From: Pseudobutyrivibrio sp.
GTDB lineage: Bacteria > Bacillota > Clostridia > Lachnospirales > Lachnospiraceae
Direction: 5' to 3'
Assembly: GCF_015057185.1 (NCBI RefSeq)
Contig: NZ_SVEV01000010.1
Span: forward strand, 1-64,000
Length of the DNA stretch: 64,000 bases
Shown here: positions 28,438 to 38,884 of the stretch, one piece after another
Position numbering within the stretch: the first letter of the stretch is position 1
Layout: every line of letters starts with the position of its first letter
The notes under the pieces: generated by a model
Database searches by the model: none
Seen by the model: only the letters and a program-made list of their open reading frames with translations
Told to the model about the DNA's origin: nothing
Translations under genes and position numbers: made by a program

Positions 28438-29646
28438 TTAGTCATTTAAGGTTCCCAGAAGGTCTGCGATAGTTGTCAGATAATCCACCTCGTAGTCGTA
28501 ATCTTCGTTGTTTGAAGGCTCTTCTGATTCAGATTCTGACTCTTCTTCAGCCTCTTCCTCCTCTGGTTCTTCGGTCCATGGTTCACTGGCCGTTTCTCCA
28601 CTTTCAGATTCTAGCGCTAAGGTGATTGTAGCTTCTGCAGAATTAACCACCAAGGTTTTATTCCATGAATTGTATCCAGCACAATCTACTCGTAAACTAT
28701 GATTTCCATACTGAACATATTGTGGTTCTGTTACATCTATTTGCTCGCCATCTATATACACATAAGTATCAGGAGCTGTTACTAAAAATGTAATCAAACA
28801 ATAGGATGGACCATCGCCCTTTAAATCATCTAGATTTATCTCCGTGGTTTCATTGCGAACTACAGTGTAATCGCCACTTCCACCCCAGCCATTGTTGGCT
28901 ACAGTAATTTTGTAAGTTCCCTCTGGAACCTCAATAACCTCTTCCCCATTTACCATGGAAACAATTTTATTGCCTATAAATATCATACTGTCATCAAAAA
29001 GCTCAGTATTTGTCAAATGTATAAAGCCATGGCCTGTTGTAACAGCGATAGATATTATATCTTTATCTTGACCAACAACCGTAAGAATATCGTCTGAGCC
29101 AATGCTATCTACAAGAATTTTTTCTGTATCTGAATAAGCCTTTGTGGAGCCTGTAATTTTGTAATTGCTTCCATTAATTTTTATTAAATTTTTCTCTGTA
29201 TCGATGGTATACTTGGACAGATCCTCATAAACCCACACATCATCGGACTTTTGAACCTGCATAAGTGCACCTGAGGATGGCAAAAATCCATCTATGGTAA
29301 CCACAGAGCCTATGGTAAATTCGGCCCACATGCTGGCCTTTCCATATTTATCCAAAAATTTAGTTGTCATTGTATAGTTGTAACGGTATTGCTTTGCCTC
29401 TGAAATAGAGTATAGAGATATGGTCTCATCGGCCATATTAAGATCTTCGACTATGTATAATTCTTGATTTGCAGGCTCTTCCCCAGTTTCTTCTGTTTCA
29501 ACTTCTTCACTGGTTTTCAGCGCACTGCCAGTATGATTCGTGACTGCAGCGTTATTTTGCACAGCGCCACAGCCCAACAATACTGTAACTACAATAGTTA
29601 ATAGAAATATAAAATTCGCCCTTTTGTTTGTAAAAATCCCCTTCAT
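28438..29646 (-). CDS. Putative lipoprotein with PEGA domain
   Basis: A 402-residue surface lipoprotein (lipobox TVLLGC, Cys26) of unknown function. The middle region is a beta-rich domain without a family I recognise. A PEGA-type domain (about 290-345: LITFLVTAPDTYVYIDGEQIDVTEPQYVQYGNHSLRV in part) is common in cell-surface proteins. The C-terminal 50 residues are extremely acidic (Glu/Ser repeats), then a short hydrophobic end. It follows cca-proS in the same direction with a 33-bp gap. Cell-envelope binding is the most that can be inferred. Confidence 0.75.
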   Translation of the reverse strand: MKGIFTNKRANFIFLLTIVVTVLLGCGAVQNNAAVTNHTGSALKTSEEVETEETGEEPANQELYIVEDLNMADETISLYSISEAKQYRYNYTMTTKFLDKYGKASMWAEFTIGSVVTIDGFLPSSGALMQVQKSDDVWVYEDLSKYTIDTEKNLIKINGSNYKITGSTKAYSDTEKILVDSIGSDDILTVVGQDKDIISIAVTTGHGFIHLTNTELFDDSMIFIGNKIVSMVNGEEVIEVPEGTYKITVANNGWGGSGDYTVVRNETTEINLDDLKGDGPSYCLITFLVTAPDTYVYIDGEQIDVTEPQYVQYGNHSLRVDCAGYNSWNKTLVVNSAEATITLALESESGETASEPWTEEPEEEEAEEESESESEEPSNNEDYDYEVDYLTTIADLLGTLND

Positions 29647-29679
29647 AACATTATTTTACCATATCTCCCCAAAATATGC

Positions 29680-31008
29680 CTATTGTGCAATTATTTCTTT
29701 TGCACGTTTTAATAAATATTCTCGATCATTTAAGCTAGGATTGTCGATTACTTCTTCAAATAGTGTCCCAAGTACCTGTCCTATCTGCTGCCCCTGTGGG
29801 AGTCCCATATCAATCAAATCCTTGCCATTTATCTTTAAATCTTTAATTCTAAGGCAATCCCCAGCCTCTATTATGGCTTTGTATGCCTTTTCAAGCTCGT
29901 CGATATAAGCAAGCTTTTCTTCTCTGTGATACATGCTCTGAGCCAAGGTATCAGCCTTCTTTACGGAAATCAAATCATCAAAATTGTCCTTGCCAACTCT
30001 AATTATCATTCTGCGGACATTTCTCTCATTTATTTCTGGTCTGTCGTCATGATTTTTCACAAGGTTTGCGACCCTGTCAGTTGTATCATTATCAAATTTG
30101 AGCCTTCTAAGTACCGCACGCGCCATTTCCGCACCCTTTACAGGATGCATCTTAAAGTGATTTTGACCATTTTCGTCTGTTGTTTTGCAAACAGGCTTTG
30201 CAATATCATGAAGCAACATGGAAAGTCTAACTACCTTGTCATTTGGCACCAAGCCCATAGATACGATAGTATGCTCTCCTACGGTGTACATATGATGCTT
30301 GTTTATCTGGTCACATTCCATCATAGCATTGAATTCTGGGAAAAATACATTTGTTAGTCCTGTCAAATATACGTCTCGGATTCGCTCTGGATGATCAGAG
30401 GTAACAAGTTTAACCATTTCTACCTGGATACGTTCAGCGCTGATTCGCTCTAATGTTGGAGCCAAATCTTTTATCGCCTGGTATGTGTCTGCTTCTATCT
30501 CAAATCCCAACTGAGCAGAAAATCTAAGGGCTCTAAGCATACGAAGAGCATCCTCTGTGAAACGCTCCCTCGGGTTACCTACTGCTCGGATTATGCCGTT
30601 GTCCAAATCCTCTTTGCCACCAAACAAATCAACTAATCCCCTAGAATCATTGTAAGCCATGGCATTAATGGTGAAATCTCTACGCTTTAGGTCCTCTTCT
30701 AGAGATGCGGTAAATGTAACTTCCTTTGGATGACGTCCATCCTCATATTTGCCGTCCACCCTATAGGTAGTGACCTCATAGCCAACACCCTGCATTAAAA
30801 CTGTAACTGTGCCATGCTCGATTCCAGTGTCAAAAGTGCGCTGAAATAAAGCCTTGACCTGCTCAGGCAAAGCTGATGTGGTTATGTCCCAATCATGAGG
30901 AACTTTCCCTAGAATGCAGTCACGGACACAGCCGCCTACTGCATAGGCTTCGTGTCCGTTTGATTCTAATACATTTATTATGTTTTGAACGTCTGCTGGT
31001 AAATTCAT
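29680..31008 (-). CDS. cca: CCA tRNA nucleotidyltransferase with HD domain
   Basis: A 442-residue enzyme that adds or repairs the tRNA 3' CCA end. The head has AVGGCVRDCILGKVPHDWDIT with the catalytic Asp pair. The class II motifs RRDFTINAMAYN and EDALRMLRALRFSAQLGF follow. A C-terminal HD phosphohydrolase-like domain (MLLHDIAKPVC) is present, as in many Clostridia. It starts two bases after the proS stop, so translation is probably coupled. Confidence 0.95.
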   Translation of the reverse strand: MNLPADVQNIINVLESNGHEAYAVGGCVRDCILGKVPHDWDITTSALPEQVKALFQRTFDTGIEHGTVTVLMQGVGYEVTTYRVDGKYEDGRHPKEVTFTASLEEDLKRRDFTINAMAYNDSRGLVDLFGGKEDLDNGIIRAVGNPRERFTEDALRMLRALRFSAQLGFEIEADTYQAIKDLAPTLERISAERIQVEMVKLVTSDHPERIRDVYLTGLTNVFFPEFNAMMECDQINKHHMYTVGEHTIVSMGLVPNDKVVRLSMLLHDIAKPVCKTTDENGQNHFKMHPVKGAEMARAVLRRLKFDNDTTDRVANLVKNHDDRPEINERNVRRMIIRVGKDNFDDLISVKKADTLAQSMYHREEKLAYIDELEKAYKAIIEAGDCLRIKDLKINGKDLIDMGLPQGQQIGQVLGTLFEEVIDNPSLNDREYLLKRAKEIIAQ

Positions 31009-31009
31009 A

Positions 31010-32449
31010 TTAATAAGCTTTACCCCAATATACTAATTTCTTAGCTGGCTTGCCACAACATGCACATACGTCAGAAATATGCTCCTGATCATTGAATGGC
31101 ATACAACGTGAAGTAACAGCTAAATCTTCTTTGATTTTGTTCTCACACTCAACATCGCCACACCACATTGCACGAATAAAGCCTGGCTTGTTATTAGCGA
31201 TTTCTGTGAACTCAGCATAGTTGTGAGCATCCCAGATATGGCTATCTCTATGAGCCTTTGCTCTTTCAAACATATCCTTTTGGATTGTCTCAAGAAGCTC
31301 TGCAACCTTTGTCTCAACCTGATCAAGTGGACACTCGATTTTCTCACGTGTATCACGACGAACGAGAACGCACTTGCCAGCCTCGATATCCTTTGGTCCA
31401 AGCTCTACACGAACTGGGATACCACGCATCTCAGCCTCTGAGAACTTCCATCCTGGTGACTTGTCAGAGTCATCAAGCTTTGCACGCATAGTCTTGCCAA
31501 GGCGTCCGCAAACCTCGCCTGCCTTTTCAAGAACTCCTTCTTTCTTCTGCTGAATAGGAATAACAACTACCTGTGTAGGCGCGATACGTGGTGGAAGTAC
31601 AAGACCTGAATCATCACCATGTACCATAATGATAGCACCAATAAGACGTGTAGTCATACCCCAAGATGTCTGATGTACATACTGAAGCTGATTATTCTTG
31701 TCAGTATACTGAATTCCGAAAGGCTTTGAGAAGTTCTGTCCAAAGTTATGTGAAGTACCAGACTGTAAAGCCTTTCCATCGTGCATAAGTGCCTCGATTG
31801 TATATGTAGCCTCAGCTCCTGCGAACTTTTCTTTGTCTGTTTTCTGTCCGCGAACTACTGGCATAGCAAGAACTTCTTCACAGAAGTCTGCATAAAGATT
31901 AAGCATCTGAATTGTACGAGCCTCTGCCTCCTCAGCTGTTGCATGAGCAGTATGGCCCTCCTGCCATAAGAACTCTCTAGAACGAAGGAATGGACGTGTC
32001 TCCTTTTCCCAACGAACTACTGAACACCACTGGTTGTAAACCTTTGGCAAATCTCTGTGAGAGTGAATAATATCTTTATAGAAATCACAGAAAAGAGTCT
32101 CAGATGTAGGACGAACGCAAAGACGTTCCTGAAGCGGGTTAAGACCACCATGTGTAACCCAAGCTACTTCTGGTGCAAAGCCCTCAACATGATCCTTCTC
32201 TACTTGAAGAAGACTCTCAGGAATGAACATCGGCATGTATACGTTCTGGACTCCTGTTTCTTTGAATCTTCTGTCTAACTCGTGCTGGATGTTTTCCCAG
32301 ATAGCATAACCATCGGGCTTTATAATCATGCATCCTTTTACTGATGAATATGCAATCAAATCAGCCTTAACAACTACGTCGGTATACCACTGTGCGAAAT
32401 CCTCAGACATAGAGGTAATCGCTTCTACCAGCTTTTTTTCCTGTGCCAT
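31010..32449 (-). CDS. proS: Prolyl-tRNA synthetase (ProS type 3, short archaeal/eukaryote-like form)
   Basis: A 479-residue class II aminoacyl-tRNA synthetase that charges tRNA-Pro. It lacks the editing insertion of the long bacterial form. It carries motif 2 ([17 protein letters not shown]), the anticodon-binding domain, and a C-terminal zinc-like Cys pair ending [12 protein letters not shown], the mark of the archaeal/eukaryote-like type. AAGGAG precedes the ATG. It forms an operon with cca. Confidence 0.97.
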   Translation of the reverse strand: MAQEKKLVEAITSMSEDFAQWYTDVVVKADLIAYSSVKGCMIIKPDGYAIWENIQHELDRRFKETGVQNVYMPMFIPESLLQVEKDHVEGFAPEVAWVTHGGLNPLQERLCVRPTSETLFCDFYKDIIHSHRDLPKVYNQWCSVVRWEKETRPFLRSREFLWQEGHTAHATAEEAEARTIQMLNLYADFCEEVLAMPVVRGQKTDKEKFAGAEATYTIEALMHDGKALQSGTSHNFGQNFSKPFGIQYTDKNNQLQYVHQTSWGMTTRLIGAIIMVHGDDSGLVLPPRIAPTQVVVIPIQQKKEGVLEKAGEVCGRLGKTMRAKLDDSDKSPGWKFSEAEMRGIPVRVELGPKDIEAGKCVLVRRDTREKIECPLDQVETKVAELLETIQKDMFERAKAHRDSHIWDAHNYAEFTEIANNKPGFIRAMWCGDVECENKIKEDLAVTSRCMPFNDQEHISDVCACCGKPAKKLVYWGKAY

Positions 32450-32508
32450 TTTTTTCTCCTTTTTATTATTTATAATCTTTTATAAGCCTGTCTATTATAT
32501 AAAATAAT

Positions 32509-32542
32509 CAAAAACAAGTCCACCCCTAGAACAGGGTGGACT
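32509..32542 (-). terminator. Terminator after the EAL gene
   Basis: AGTCCACCC pairs with GGGTGGACT with an 8-nt loop, followed by TTGTTTTTGATT on the minus strand. It separates the EAL gene from proS. Confidence 0.85.
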
Positions 32543-32547
32543 GTATA

Positions 32548-34833
32548 TTAAATGTACATTTCTTCGAATTTTTTAACCGGTAATGGCTTATCAAAATAAT
32601 AGCCTTGTAAATAGTCAGCTCCGGTGCCTGATAAATAATCAAGCTGCTCCTTGGTTTCGACACCCTCAATAATTACCTGCATTCCAATTGCCTTAGCCAA
32701 GGTGATAATTGTGTTGATAATCTTTCGGCCCTTCTGGGCATTTCTATCAATTGAAAGGAATGCCATATCCATTTTAAGGATATCTGCTGGAACCTCTTTT
32801 AGCATATTCAGTGAAGAATATCCGCTACCGAAATCATCAATCTCAATAAGGAATCCGTACTCCTTCAGAGAATTGATAATATCTATCTGACGTTCCTTTT
32901 CTGTCATGAATACTGACTCGGTTATTTCAATTTTAAGCCTTGATGGAGCCACATTATATTTCTCAACAAGGGATGTAAGCACATCAAACAAATCAATGTA
33001 GTAAAAATCTTTTACCGAGATATTAACAGATATTGATAATTCATCCCTGCCAAGACTGGCCCAATATGCAAGTCTCCTAACTGCCTGCTCCCAAATATAC
33101 AGGTCAAGCTTGTATATATAGCCTGTTTTCTCAAGCAATGGAATAAATGCTCCTGGAGCAATAATTCCTCTATCAGGATGAATCCATCTAACTAACGCCT
33201 CTGCCAAAGCAACCTTGCCGTCCAAATTCACAACTGGCTGCAAGAACATTGCAAACTGGCCTGTCTGAAGGGCTTCTTCAAACTCACCGATAATTTTCTG
33301 CTCCGTCATATATTCATGGCGCAACATATCGCCATAGTATGCAATGCTATTTTTGAAGCTGGTCTTAATAGAATCAATAGCCAAGAAAGCTCCATCAATC
33401 ATAGAAATAATCGATGCTTCTCTATCGAATATCTCATAAACACCAACCAGTATAACCATTCTATACTGAGAATTATTAAGGTAGTGGCTAACCTTGTTCA
33501 TGCCTGTCATAAATAATTCTTCAGAATAACGAATCTTTGGCATCAATATTGCAAATCTATCGGCTTCTAGTCTGGCAAAAATAGCACCCGGCTTTATTTT
33601 TTCTCTAATTGCATCTGCACATTTAACTAAAAGTCCGTCAGCCTCATCTACACCAAACATATCATTGATAAGCTTGAAGCCCTTAATATTACAACATACC
33701 AGGATATATTCACGCTCTGGATTGTTATCGAGAATATCACGAACCTCTTCGTAGAACGCCTCTCGCTTTAATGCTCCAGTAAGTGGATCATGACTATTTC
33801 TATATTTTTCCTCCTCGTATGCCAAATAGTCACCTGTGACATCATAGAAGGATAGGTAACAGCCACAATAATAGCCCTTTTTGTCATATATTTTGTTGAA
33901 GTGAACATCAAACCTATAGTCGTCGCCATTTAGTGTGTACACATCGTTCCAGCTAGAATTTGAAATGGAATTGGCTTCTTTTCCTTCCTTCCATTTTCTG
34001 AATCTTTCCTCCAGAAGTCTACGGTCTCCACTTGGGCAAAACATTCTGTTGGCAAACTGATTTGAATAAATACAACAATCATTTTCATCGAATGATATCA
34101 ACGCACATTCCATTCGCTCTGTGATGGTTGATAACATATATTCAACGAAGGATTTTGGATTATAAAGCAATGTGTAATAGGCCAAATAAATGGATCCAAC
34201 TCCATAGAAGCAAATGGATACATCAATTGGGAAGCCAAAAAATACATAAATCAGATTAAGAATTATTATTCCTGCAAAAACCGCAAGAACCGCCAGATAC
34301 CTATTTCTGTGGAATCCGCTAGTGGAAATAGCCTTTTTCAAAAACATTGCCACAACTAGAGCAACTAGAATATAACAGAAAACAAGATGGACTATGTAAT
34401 AATCATTGATTACAAAATCATAGAACCATTCATCATCCGAAAGATATTCCTTCTCAAGAGTGAACGCGTGATGCCAAATCATTGAAGTATATATGCTAAC
34501 TGTATCTGCAACTGCAATCGCCACTGTAATAAGCGGAGATGCATAAGACTCCATCCAAACCTTTGTGTACTGTCTAGCATAAAAAACGAAGCTAAGTAAC
34601 AACCAATCCAAGCTACTGAAATACAACACATATCCCAATTCTGCTACTTTCGGGTCATGTGAGCCAATAGCAATGGTGTATACAATGCTGGTAACAATAC
34701 CAATTATTAGCACCTGTACAATCGAAATATTCAGCTTACTTTTCAATATTCTATGCTTTGTGCTTACGTATACGATGCAACATAGCATCATTAAAGCAAC
34801 AAGCATAACAACAAATACGTAAATTCTTATCAA
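32548..34833 (-). CDS. Membrane GGDEF(degenerate)-EAL c-di-GMP phosphodiesterase
   Basis: A 761-residue signalling protein. About eight membrane helices fill residues 1-235, resembling the 7TM sensor module of histidine kinases. A PAS-like segment follows, then a GGDEF-like domain whose active site reads RLEADRF instead of GG(D/E)EF, so cyclase activity is unlikely. The C-terminal EAL domain (about 505-761) keeps AEALVRW, ITESVF, DDFGSGYSSL, KMDMAFL and EGVETKEQL, so phosphodiesterase activity is expected. The start is TTG with GGGGG seven bases upstream. It follows the pseudouridine synthase gene by 20 bp. Confidence 0.92.
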   Translation of the reverse strand: MIRIYVFVVMLVALMMLCCIVYVSTKHRILKSKLNISIVQVLIIGIVTSIVYTIAIGSHDPKVAELGYVLYFSSLDWLLLSFVFYARQYTKVWMESYASPLITVAIAVADTVSIYTSMIWHHAFTLEKEYLSDDEWFYDFVINDYYIVHLVFCYILVALVVAMFLKKAISTSGFHRNRYLAVLAVFAGIIILNLIYVFFGFPIDVSICFYGVGSIYLAYYTLLYNPKSFVEYMLSTITERMECALISFDENDCCIYSNQFANRMFCPSGDRRLLEERFRKWKEGKEANSISNSSWNDVYTLNGDDYRFDVHFNKIYDKKGYYCGCYLSFYDVTGDYLAYEEEKYRNSHDPLTGALKREAFYEEVRDILDNNPEREYILVCCNIKGFKLINDMFGVDEADGLLVKCADAIREKIKPGAIFARLEADRFAILMPKIRYSEELFMTGMNKVSHYLNNSQYRMVILVGVYEIFDREASIISMIDGAFLAIDSIKTSFKNSIAYYGDMLRHEYMTEQKIIGEFEEALQTGQFAMFLQPVVNLDGKVALAEALVRWIHPDRGIIAPGAFIPLLEKTGYIYKLDLYIWEQAVRRLAYWASLGRDELSISVNISVKDFYYIDLFDVLTSLVEKYNVAPSRLKIEITESVFMTEKERQIDIINSLKEYGFLIEIDDFGSGYSSLNMLKEVPADILKMDMAFLSIDRNAQKGRKIINTIITLAKAIGMQVIIEGVETKEQLDYLSGTGADYLQGYYFDKPLPVKKFEEMYI

Positions 34834-34852
34834 GCAAAAACCCCCATCTTAG

Positions 34853-35509
34853 CTAATTTGCCACTTTGCTGTCTCTAAAATCTTCTCCTTGAGGCTTGAT
34901 ATCAAATCCCATTTTTTCACCTGTTGTAGGATGAATAAAACCAATGTGATGTGAGCATAAAGCAAGGAAATGCCCTGTGGAAACTCCGCCATATTTCACG
35001 TCACCTACAATTGGCGCTGTCCTACTAGCCAACTGAATTCGGATTTGATGGTGTCTACCTGTAAATAAATCAATATCAAGAAGCTTTCTATCGTCCCATT
35101 CCTCTACGACTCTGTATCTAAGAACCGCCTTTTTAGCTCTAGGATCGTTCTCTTTTACTACTTTGGAAAGATTTGTTCTATTGTCCTTTACCAAATAATC
35201 AACTAGCTCTCCCTCGTTTGGAAAAGCTTCTCGATTAATAATTGCATAATAATTTTTCTTGAAGGTGTGATCTGTGATTTCCTTTGTTAGCTTGTTTGCT
35301 GCCTCGGAACTCTTTGCAAAAACCATAACACCTTCAACTGGTTGGTCCAATCTATGTACAACATGTATAGATGGCTTTTCACCTTTTTCAGCCAAATGAT
35401 TGTTAAGCAAGCTAACCATATCCTGCTCTCCGATGTTTTTGGTCTGGGTTGCCACTCCTGCTGGTTTATAGCATACGATAATACTATCGTCCTCGTATAG
35501 AATTTTCAT
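34853..35509 (-). CDS. RluA-family pseudouridine synthase, no S4 domain
   Basis: A 218-residue compact RNA pseudouridine synthase without an S4 domain. The catalytic motif is HRLDQPVEGVMVFAK, the start is YKPAGVATQT, and the signature FTGRHHQIRIQLA is present. The lysine in HHQIRIQ-type motifs and the compact size resemble RluA/RluC-like or TruC enzymes; the target is unknown. GAGGGGG precedes the ATG. It is upstream of the EAL gene, with no functional link evident. Confidence 0.92.
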   Translation of the reverse strand: MKILYEDDSIIVCYKPAGVATQTKNIGEQDMVSLLNNHLAEKGEKPSIHVVHRLDQPVEGVMVFAKSSEAANKLTKEITDHTFKKNYYAIINREAFPNEGELVDYLVKDNRTNLSKVVKENDPRAKKAVLRYRVVEEWDDRKLLDIDLFTGRHHQIRIQLASRTAPIVGDVKYGGVSTGHFLALCSHHIGFIHPTTGEKMGFDIKPQGEDFRDSKVAN

Positions 35510-35560
35510 ACATTAGCCCCCTCAAGCTTATTTTATGTATACTATTTTATCACTTTTTAA

Positions 35561-36250
35561 CTATACCTTAAAGCGATATCCTACACCCCAAATTGTCTCA
35601 ATGTACTGTGGCTTCGAAGTGTTTAATTCAATTTTCTCACGGATTTTGTTTACGTGTACTGTTACTGTGGAGATGTCTCCAATAGACTCCTCGCCCCAAA
35701 GAGTTTCAAACAATTGCTCCTTGGAATAAATAACATTTGGATTTTCTGCTAAAAATGTTAAAAGATCAAATTCCTTTGCAGTAAAGACCTTTTCCTCGCC
35801 GTTAATCCATACTCTACGGCTGGCCTTGTCTATACGAAGTCCTCTTATGCTAATTTCATTTTTCTGGATTGCTGGAGACTGGACAAGTCTCTCATATCTA
35901 GCCAAATGAGCCTTAACTCTTGCTACCAATTCGCTTGGGGAAAATGGCTTTGTAATATAATCATCTGCACCTAATCCAAGGCCACGGATTTTATCAATCT
36001 CTTCCTTTTTGGCTGTAACCATAAGAATAGGCACATCCTTTACCTCACGAATTCTCTTGCAAAGCTCAAATCCATCAATTCCCGGAAGCATAAGGTCCAA
36101 GATAAACATGTCGTAATTTCCTGCTAGTGCCTTTTGAAGACCTTTCTCACCGTCACCTTCGATGTCTACCTCGAAGTTAGAGAGCTCCAAATAGTCCTTT
36201 TCTAATTCTGCAATAGCTTCTTCATCTTCAATTATCAGTATTCTGCTCAT
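35561..36250 (-). CDS. OmpR/PhoB-family response regulator
   Basis: A 229-residue two-component regulator. The receiver domain holds the acidic pocket (IEDEE), phosphorylation Asp in MFILDLMLPGIDG (about residue 53), Thr in MVTAKKEE and Lys in DDYITKPFSPSEL. The C-terminal winged helix (GEKVFTAKEFDLLTFLAENPNVIYSKEQLFETLWG) binds DNA. It overlaps the histidine kinase gene by 4 bp. The gene order in transcription is kinase first, then regulator. Confidence 0.96.
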   Translation of the reverse strand: MSRILIIEDEEAIAELEKDYLELSNFEVDIEGDGEKGLQKALAGNYDMFILDLMLPGIDGFELCKRIREVKDVPILMVTAKKEEIDKIRGLGLGADDYITKPFSPSELVARVKAHLARYERLVQSPAIQKNEISIRGLRIDKASRRVWINGEEKVFTAKEFDLLTFLAENPNVIYSKEQLFETLWGEESIGDISTVTVHVNKIREKIELNTSKPQYIETIWGVGYRFKV

Positions 36251-37389
36251 GAAAGGCCTCCTAAATATTTTCTAATAACAAAGTACATGGTAGTTCCTTC
36301 GTTTTCTTTACTTGTAACCCAAATTTTGCCACCGTGGTCTTCTACGATTTTTTTGACGATAGAAAGACCGATTCCGCTGCCACCTGCTGCAGAATTTCTA
36401 GAGGTATCCGCACGATAAAATCTATCGAATACGTAAGGTAAATCCTTTGTCGCTATACCCTTTCCATTATCTGCCATCTCAATCTGAACAAAGTCTCCTA
36501 CGTCCTTGACTGTAATGGCTATTCTTGATGGCACATCAGCCCTCATGTATTTAACAGAGTTGCTGACAATATTGTGTATTATCCTGCCCAATTGCTCTGG
36601 GTCCGCAATAATCTGAACATCTGGATCAACAAAATTAGAATAATCTAAGCGTATATGCTGATTTTCCAAATCCATTCCAAGCTCTTCGATACAATCAGAA
36701 AAATATGAGCTAAGGTTTAGCTTTTGGAAATTGTAAGGAATCTTGTTTGTATCAATATTTGAATACAAGGTCAATTCATTTATAAGAGTATTCATTTCAT
36801 TGGCCTTGTTGTAAATGGTCCTAATATATTTTTCCTGCTTTTCAGGGGTATCGGCTACACCATCAAGCATTCCCTCAGAATAACCCTTAATTGCAGTAAT
36901 TGGCGTCTTTAAATCGTGGGCAATATTTGAAATAAGTGCTCGCTGCTCTGCCTCATCCTCCAGTCTATCCTTGGCGTTATTTATAAGTCGAATACGCATG
37001 TCTTCAAAGGCATTGCACACTTCAGACATTTCATCTGTGCCGTTGCTAGCAACTGAAAAATCCAAATTTCCTTCTTTTATATTATTAGCTGCATTTTTAA
37101 GAATTTTTAATTGAGGTGCAATGCCTCGATAAATCCATGCAACCATAACAACTGCTGTTAAAAGTAAAATAATAAACTCAGCTACACAAAAGTTCATTAT
37201 TAACTCATCAAACTTTCCAGTTTCATCCATATAATCCTTAAAGGAATGGAAAATCTCGTTAGAAATCAGCTGCTCCTCAGTAGCCTGTCGGATGAATCCC
37301 TTCATGGCAATCATAAGAGCACTAAAAAGCATTACCGGTACAATTGTTATTATAAAAAAAGAAATTATAAGTCTATTTTTTAGTTTCAT
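36247..37389 (-). CDS. Sensor histidine kinase
   Basis: A 380-residue HisKA-type kinase. Two membrane helices (about 7-29 and 65-88) bracket a short extracytoplasmic loop of about 35 residues. They are followed by HAMP, the phospho-acceptor His in ISNIAHDLKTPITAIKGY, and the ATP-binding motifs (NIVSNSVKYM, DNGKGI, GGSGIGLSIVKKIVEDHGG). The small sensor loop suggests membrane or envelope stress sensing rather than a soluble ligand. It lies downstream of metK behind a terminator. Confidence 0.95.
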   Translation of the reverse strand: MKLKNRLIISFFIITIVPVMLFSALMIAMKGFIRQATEEQLISNEIFHSFKDYMDETGKFDELIMNFCVAEFIILLLTAVVMVAWIYRGIAPQLKILKNAANNIKEGNLDFSVASNGTDEMSEVCNAFEDMRIRLINNAKDRLEDEAEQRALISNIAHDLKTPITAIKGYSEGMLDGVADTPEKQEKYIRTIYNKANEMNTLINELTLYSNIDTNKIPYNFQKLNLSSYFSDCIEELGMDLENQHIRLDYSNFVDPDVQIIADPEQLGRIIHNIVSNSVKYMRADVPSRIAITVKDVGDFVQIEMADNGKGIATKDLPYVFDRFYRADTSRNSAAGGSGIGLSIVKKIVEDHGGKIWVTSKENEGTTMYFVIRKYLGGLS

Positions 37390-37404
37390 ATCTACACCTC
37401 ATCA

Positions 37405-37433
37405 TAAAAAGGCAGCCCTTAAAGGACTGCCTT
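37405..37433 (-). terminator. Terminator after metK
   Basis: AAGGCAG(T)CC...GG(G)CTGCCTT stem, then TTTTTATG on the minus strand, between metK and the histidine kinase gene. Confidence 0.87.
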
Positions 37434-37454
37434 AATTATAGCATATTGAATTTC

Positions 37455-38636
37455 TTAAAGATATTTCTTTAATACTTCTGCCTTGTTTGTCTGCTCCCAA
37501 GGAAGCTCAACATCTGTACGTCCGAAGTGTCCGTAAGCAGCTGTTGGACGGTAGATTGGTCTACGAAGGTCAAGCATTTTGATGATTCCTGCTGGACGAA
37601 GATCGAAGTTCTCACGAACGATTTCGATAATTTTTTCATCTGAAAGCTTTCCTGTGCCAAATGTGTCTACCATTACTGATGTAGGCTCAGCAACACCGAT
37701 TGCGTATGAAAGCTGAATCTCGCACTTGTCTGCAAGTCCTGCTGCAACGATATTCTTTGCAACGTAGCGGGCTGCATAAGCGCCTGAACGGTCAACTTTT
37801 GTGCAATCCTTACCTGAGAATGCACCTCCGCCGTGACGAGCATATCCGCCGTAAGTATCAACGATGATTTTACGTCCTGTAAGACCTGCGTCACCGTGTG
37901 GGCCACCAATTACAAAGCGGCCTGTTGGATTGATGTAGAACTTAGTTTTCTCATCAATCATGTCCTGTGGAAGGACTGGGTCGAAGACATATTTCTTAAT
38001 GTCTGCGTGAATCTGTTCCTGAGTAACATCCTCATCATGCTGTGTAGATAAAACTACAGCTTCAAGTCTAAGTGGCTTTCCAGCCTCGTCATACTCTACA
38101 GAGACCTGTGTCTTTCCATCTGGTCTGAGGTACGAAAGTGTACCATCCTTGCGGACATTGGCAAGCTGAAGAGCAAGTCTATGAGCAAGAGAAATTGGGT
38201 ATGGCATAAGCTCTTCTGTCTCGTTTGTGGCGAAACCGAACATCATGCCCTGGTCACCTGCACCTGTATCTAAATCATCTGCAAGTGAGCCTTCCTTTGC
38301 CTCAAGAGCCTTGTCAACACCCATAGCAATGTCTGCGGATTGTTGATCAAGAGCGACCATAACAGCGCAAGAGTTTCCATCGATGCCTTTCTTTCCATCG
38401 TCGTAGCCGATTTCAAGAAGAGTCTTGCGAACAATAGCTGGAACGTCGAGCTGAGCCTTTGTTGTGATCTCGCCTGTAACAAGAACGAAGCCTGTACATG
38501 AAGCAGTCTCACAAGCTACTCTACTCATTGGGTCTTCAGCTAAGCAAGCATCAAGGATGGCGTCCGATATGGCATCACATACCTTATCTGGATGGCCTTC
38601 TGTTACTGACTCTGAAGTAAAAAGTAACTTTTCCAT
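37455..38636 (-). CDS. metK: S-adenosylmethionine synthetase
   Basis: A 393-residue enzyme making SAM from methionine and ATP. The start [24 protein letters not shown], the ATP motif [12 protein letters not shown] and the P-loop-like [19 protein letters not shown] are textbook. It has its own promoter at 38692-38720 and a terminator. I looked for a SAM-I (S-box) or SMK leader upstream and saw none. The 5' leader holds only a short CCGAAA/TTTCGG hairpin. Confidence 0.98.
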   Translation of the reverse strand: MEKLLFTSESVTEGHPDKVCDAISDAILDACLAEDPMSRVACETASCTGFVLVTGEITTKAQLDVPAIVRKTLLEIGYDDGKKGIDGNSCAVMVALDQQSADIAMGVDKALEAKEGSLADDLDTGAGDQGMMFGFATNETEELMPYPISLAHRLALQLANVRKDGTLSYLRPDGKTQVSVEYDEAGKPLRLEAVVLSTQHDEDVTQEQIHADIKKYVFDPVLPQDMIDEKTKFYINPTGRFVIGGPHGDAGLTGRKIIVDTYGGYARHGGGAFSGKDCTKVDRSGAYAARYVAKNIVAAGLADKCEIQLSYAIGVAEPTSVMVDTFGTGKLSDEKIIEIVRENFDLRPAGIIKMLDLRRPIYRPTAAYGHFGRTDVELPWEQTNKAEVLKKYL

Positions 38637-38691
38637 TTTGTGACTCTCTTTCTATTAAATTATCCACCGAAACCTATTTTTCGGTTATACT

Positions 38692-38720
38692 AGTATAATC
38701 CCTTTATGCTTTGTTATCAA
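38692..38720 (-). promoter_or_regulatory. Promoter of metK
   Basis: TTGATA (38720-38715), 17-bp spacer, TATACT (38697-38692) on the minus strand, about 55 bp before the ATG. Confidence 0.82.
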
Positions 38721-38824
38721 TAGAGTCTTAATAGTTTTCAAAAAATATACACCATTTCGAAATAATCCTCTTTTTTTAACCACTAATCAAGGAACCTGCG
38801 CACTGTTGTACACAATTACTTCAA

Positions 38825-38853
38825 TTGTATTTCCTTTTCACAAAGCATATAAT
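38825..38853 (+). promoter_or_regulatory. Promoter of the HD-GYP gene
   Basis: TTGTAT (38825-38830), 17-bp spacer, TATAAT (38848-38853), 31 bp before the ATG. It diverges from the metK promoter. Confidence 0.75.
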
Positions 38854-38884
38854 TTAATTAAGTAAAACTAGAAAGGATTGTATT

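Noticed and set aside
38637-38720. SAM riboswitch before metK
   Set aside because: The S-box signature elements and an associated terminator are not visible; the leader is short with only one small hairpin.
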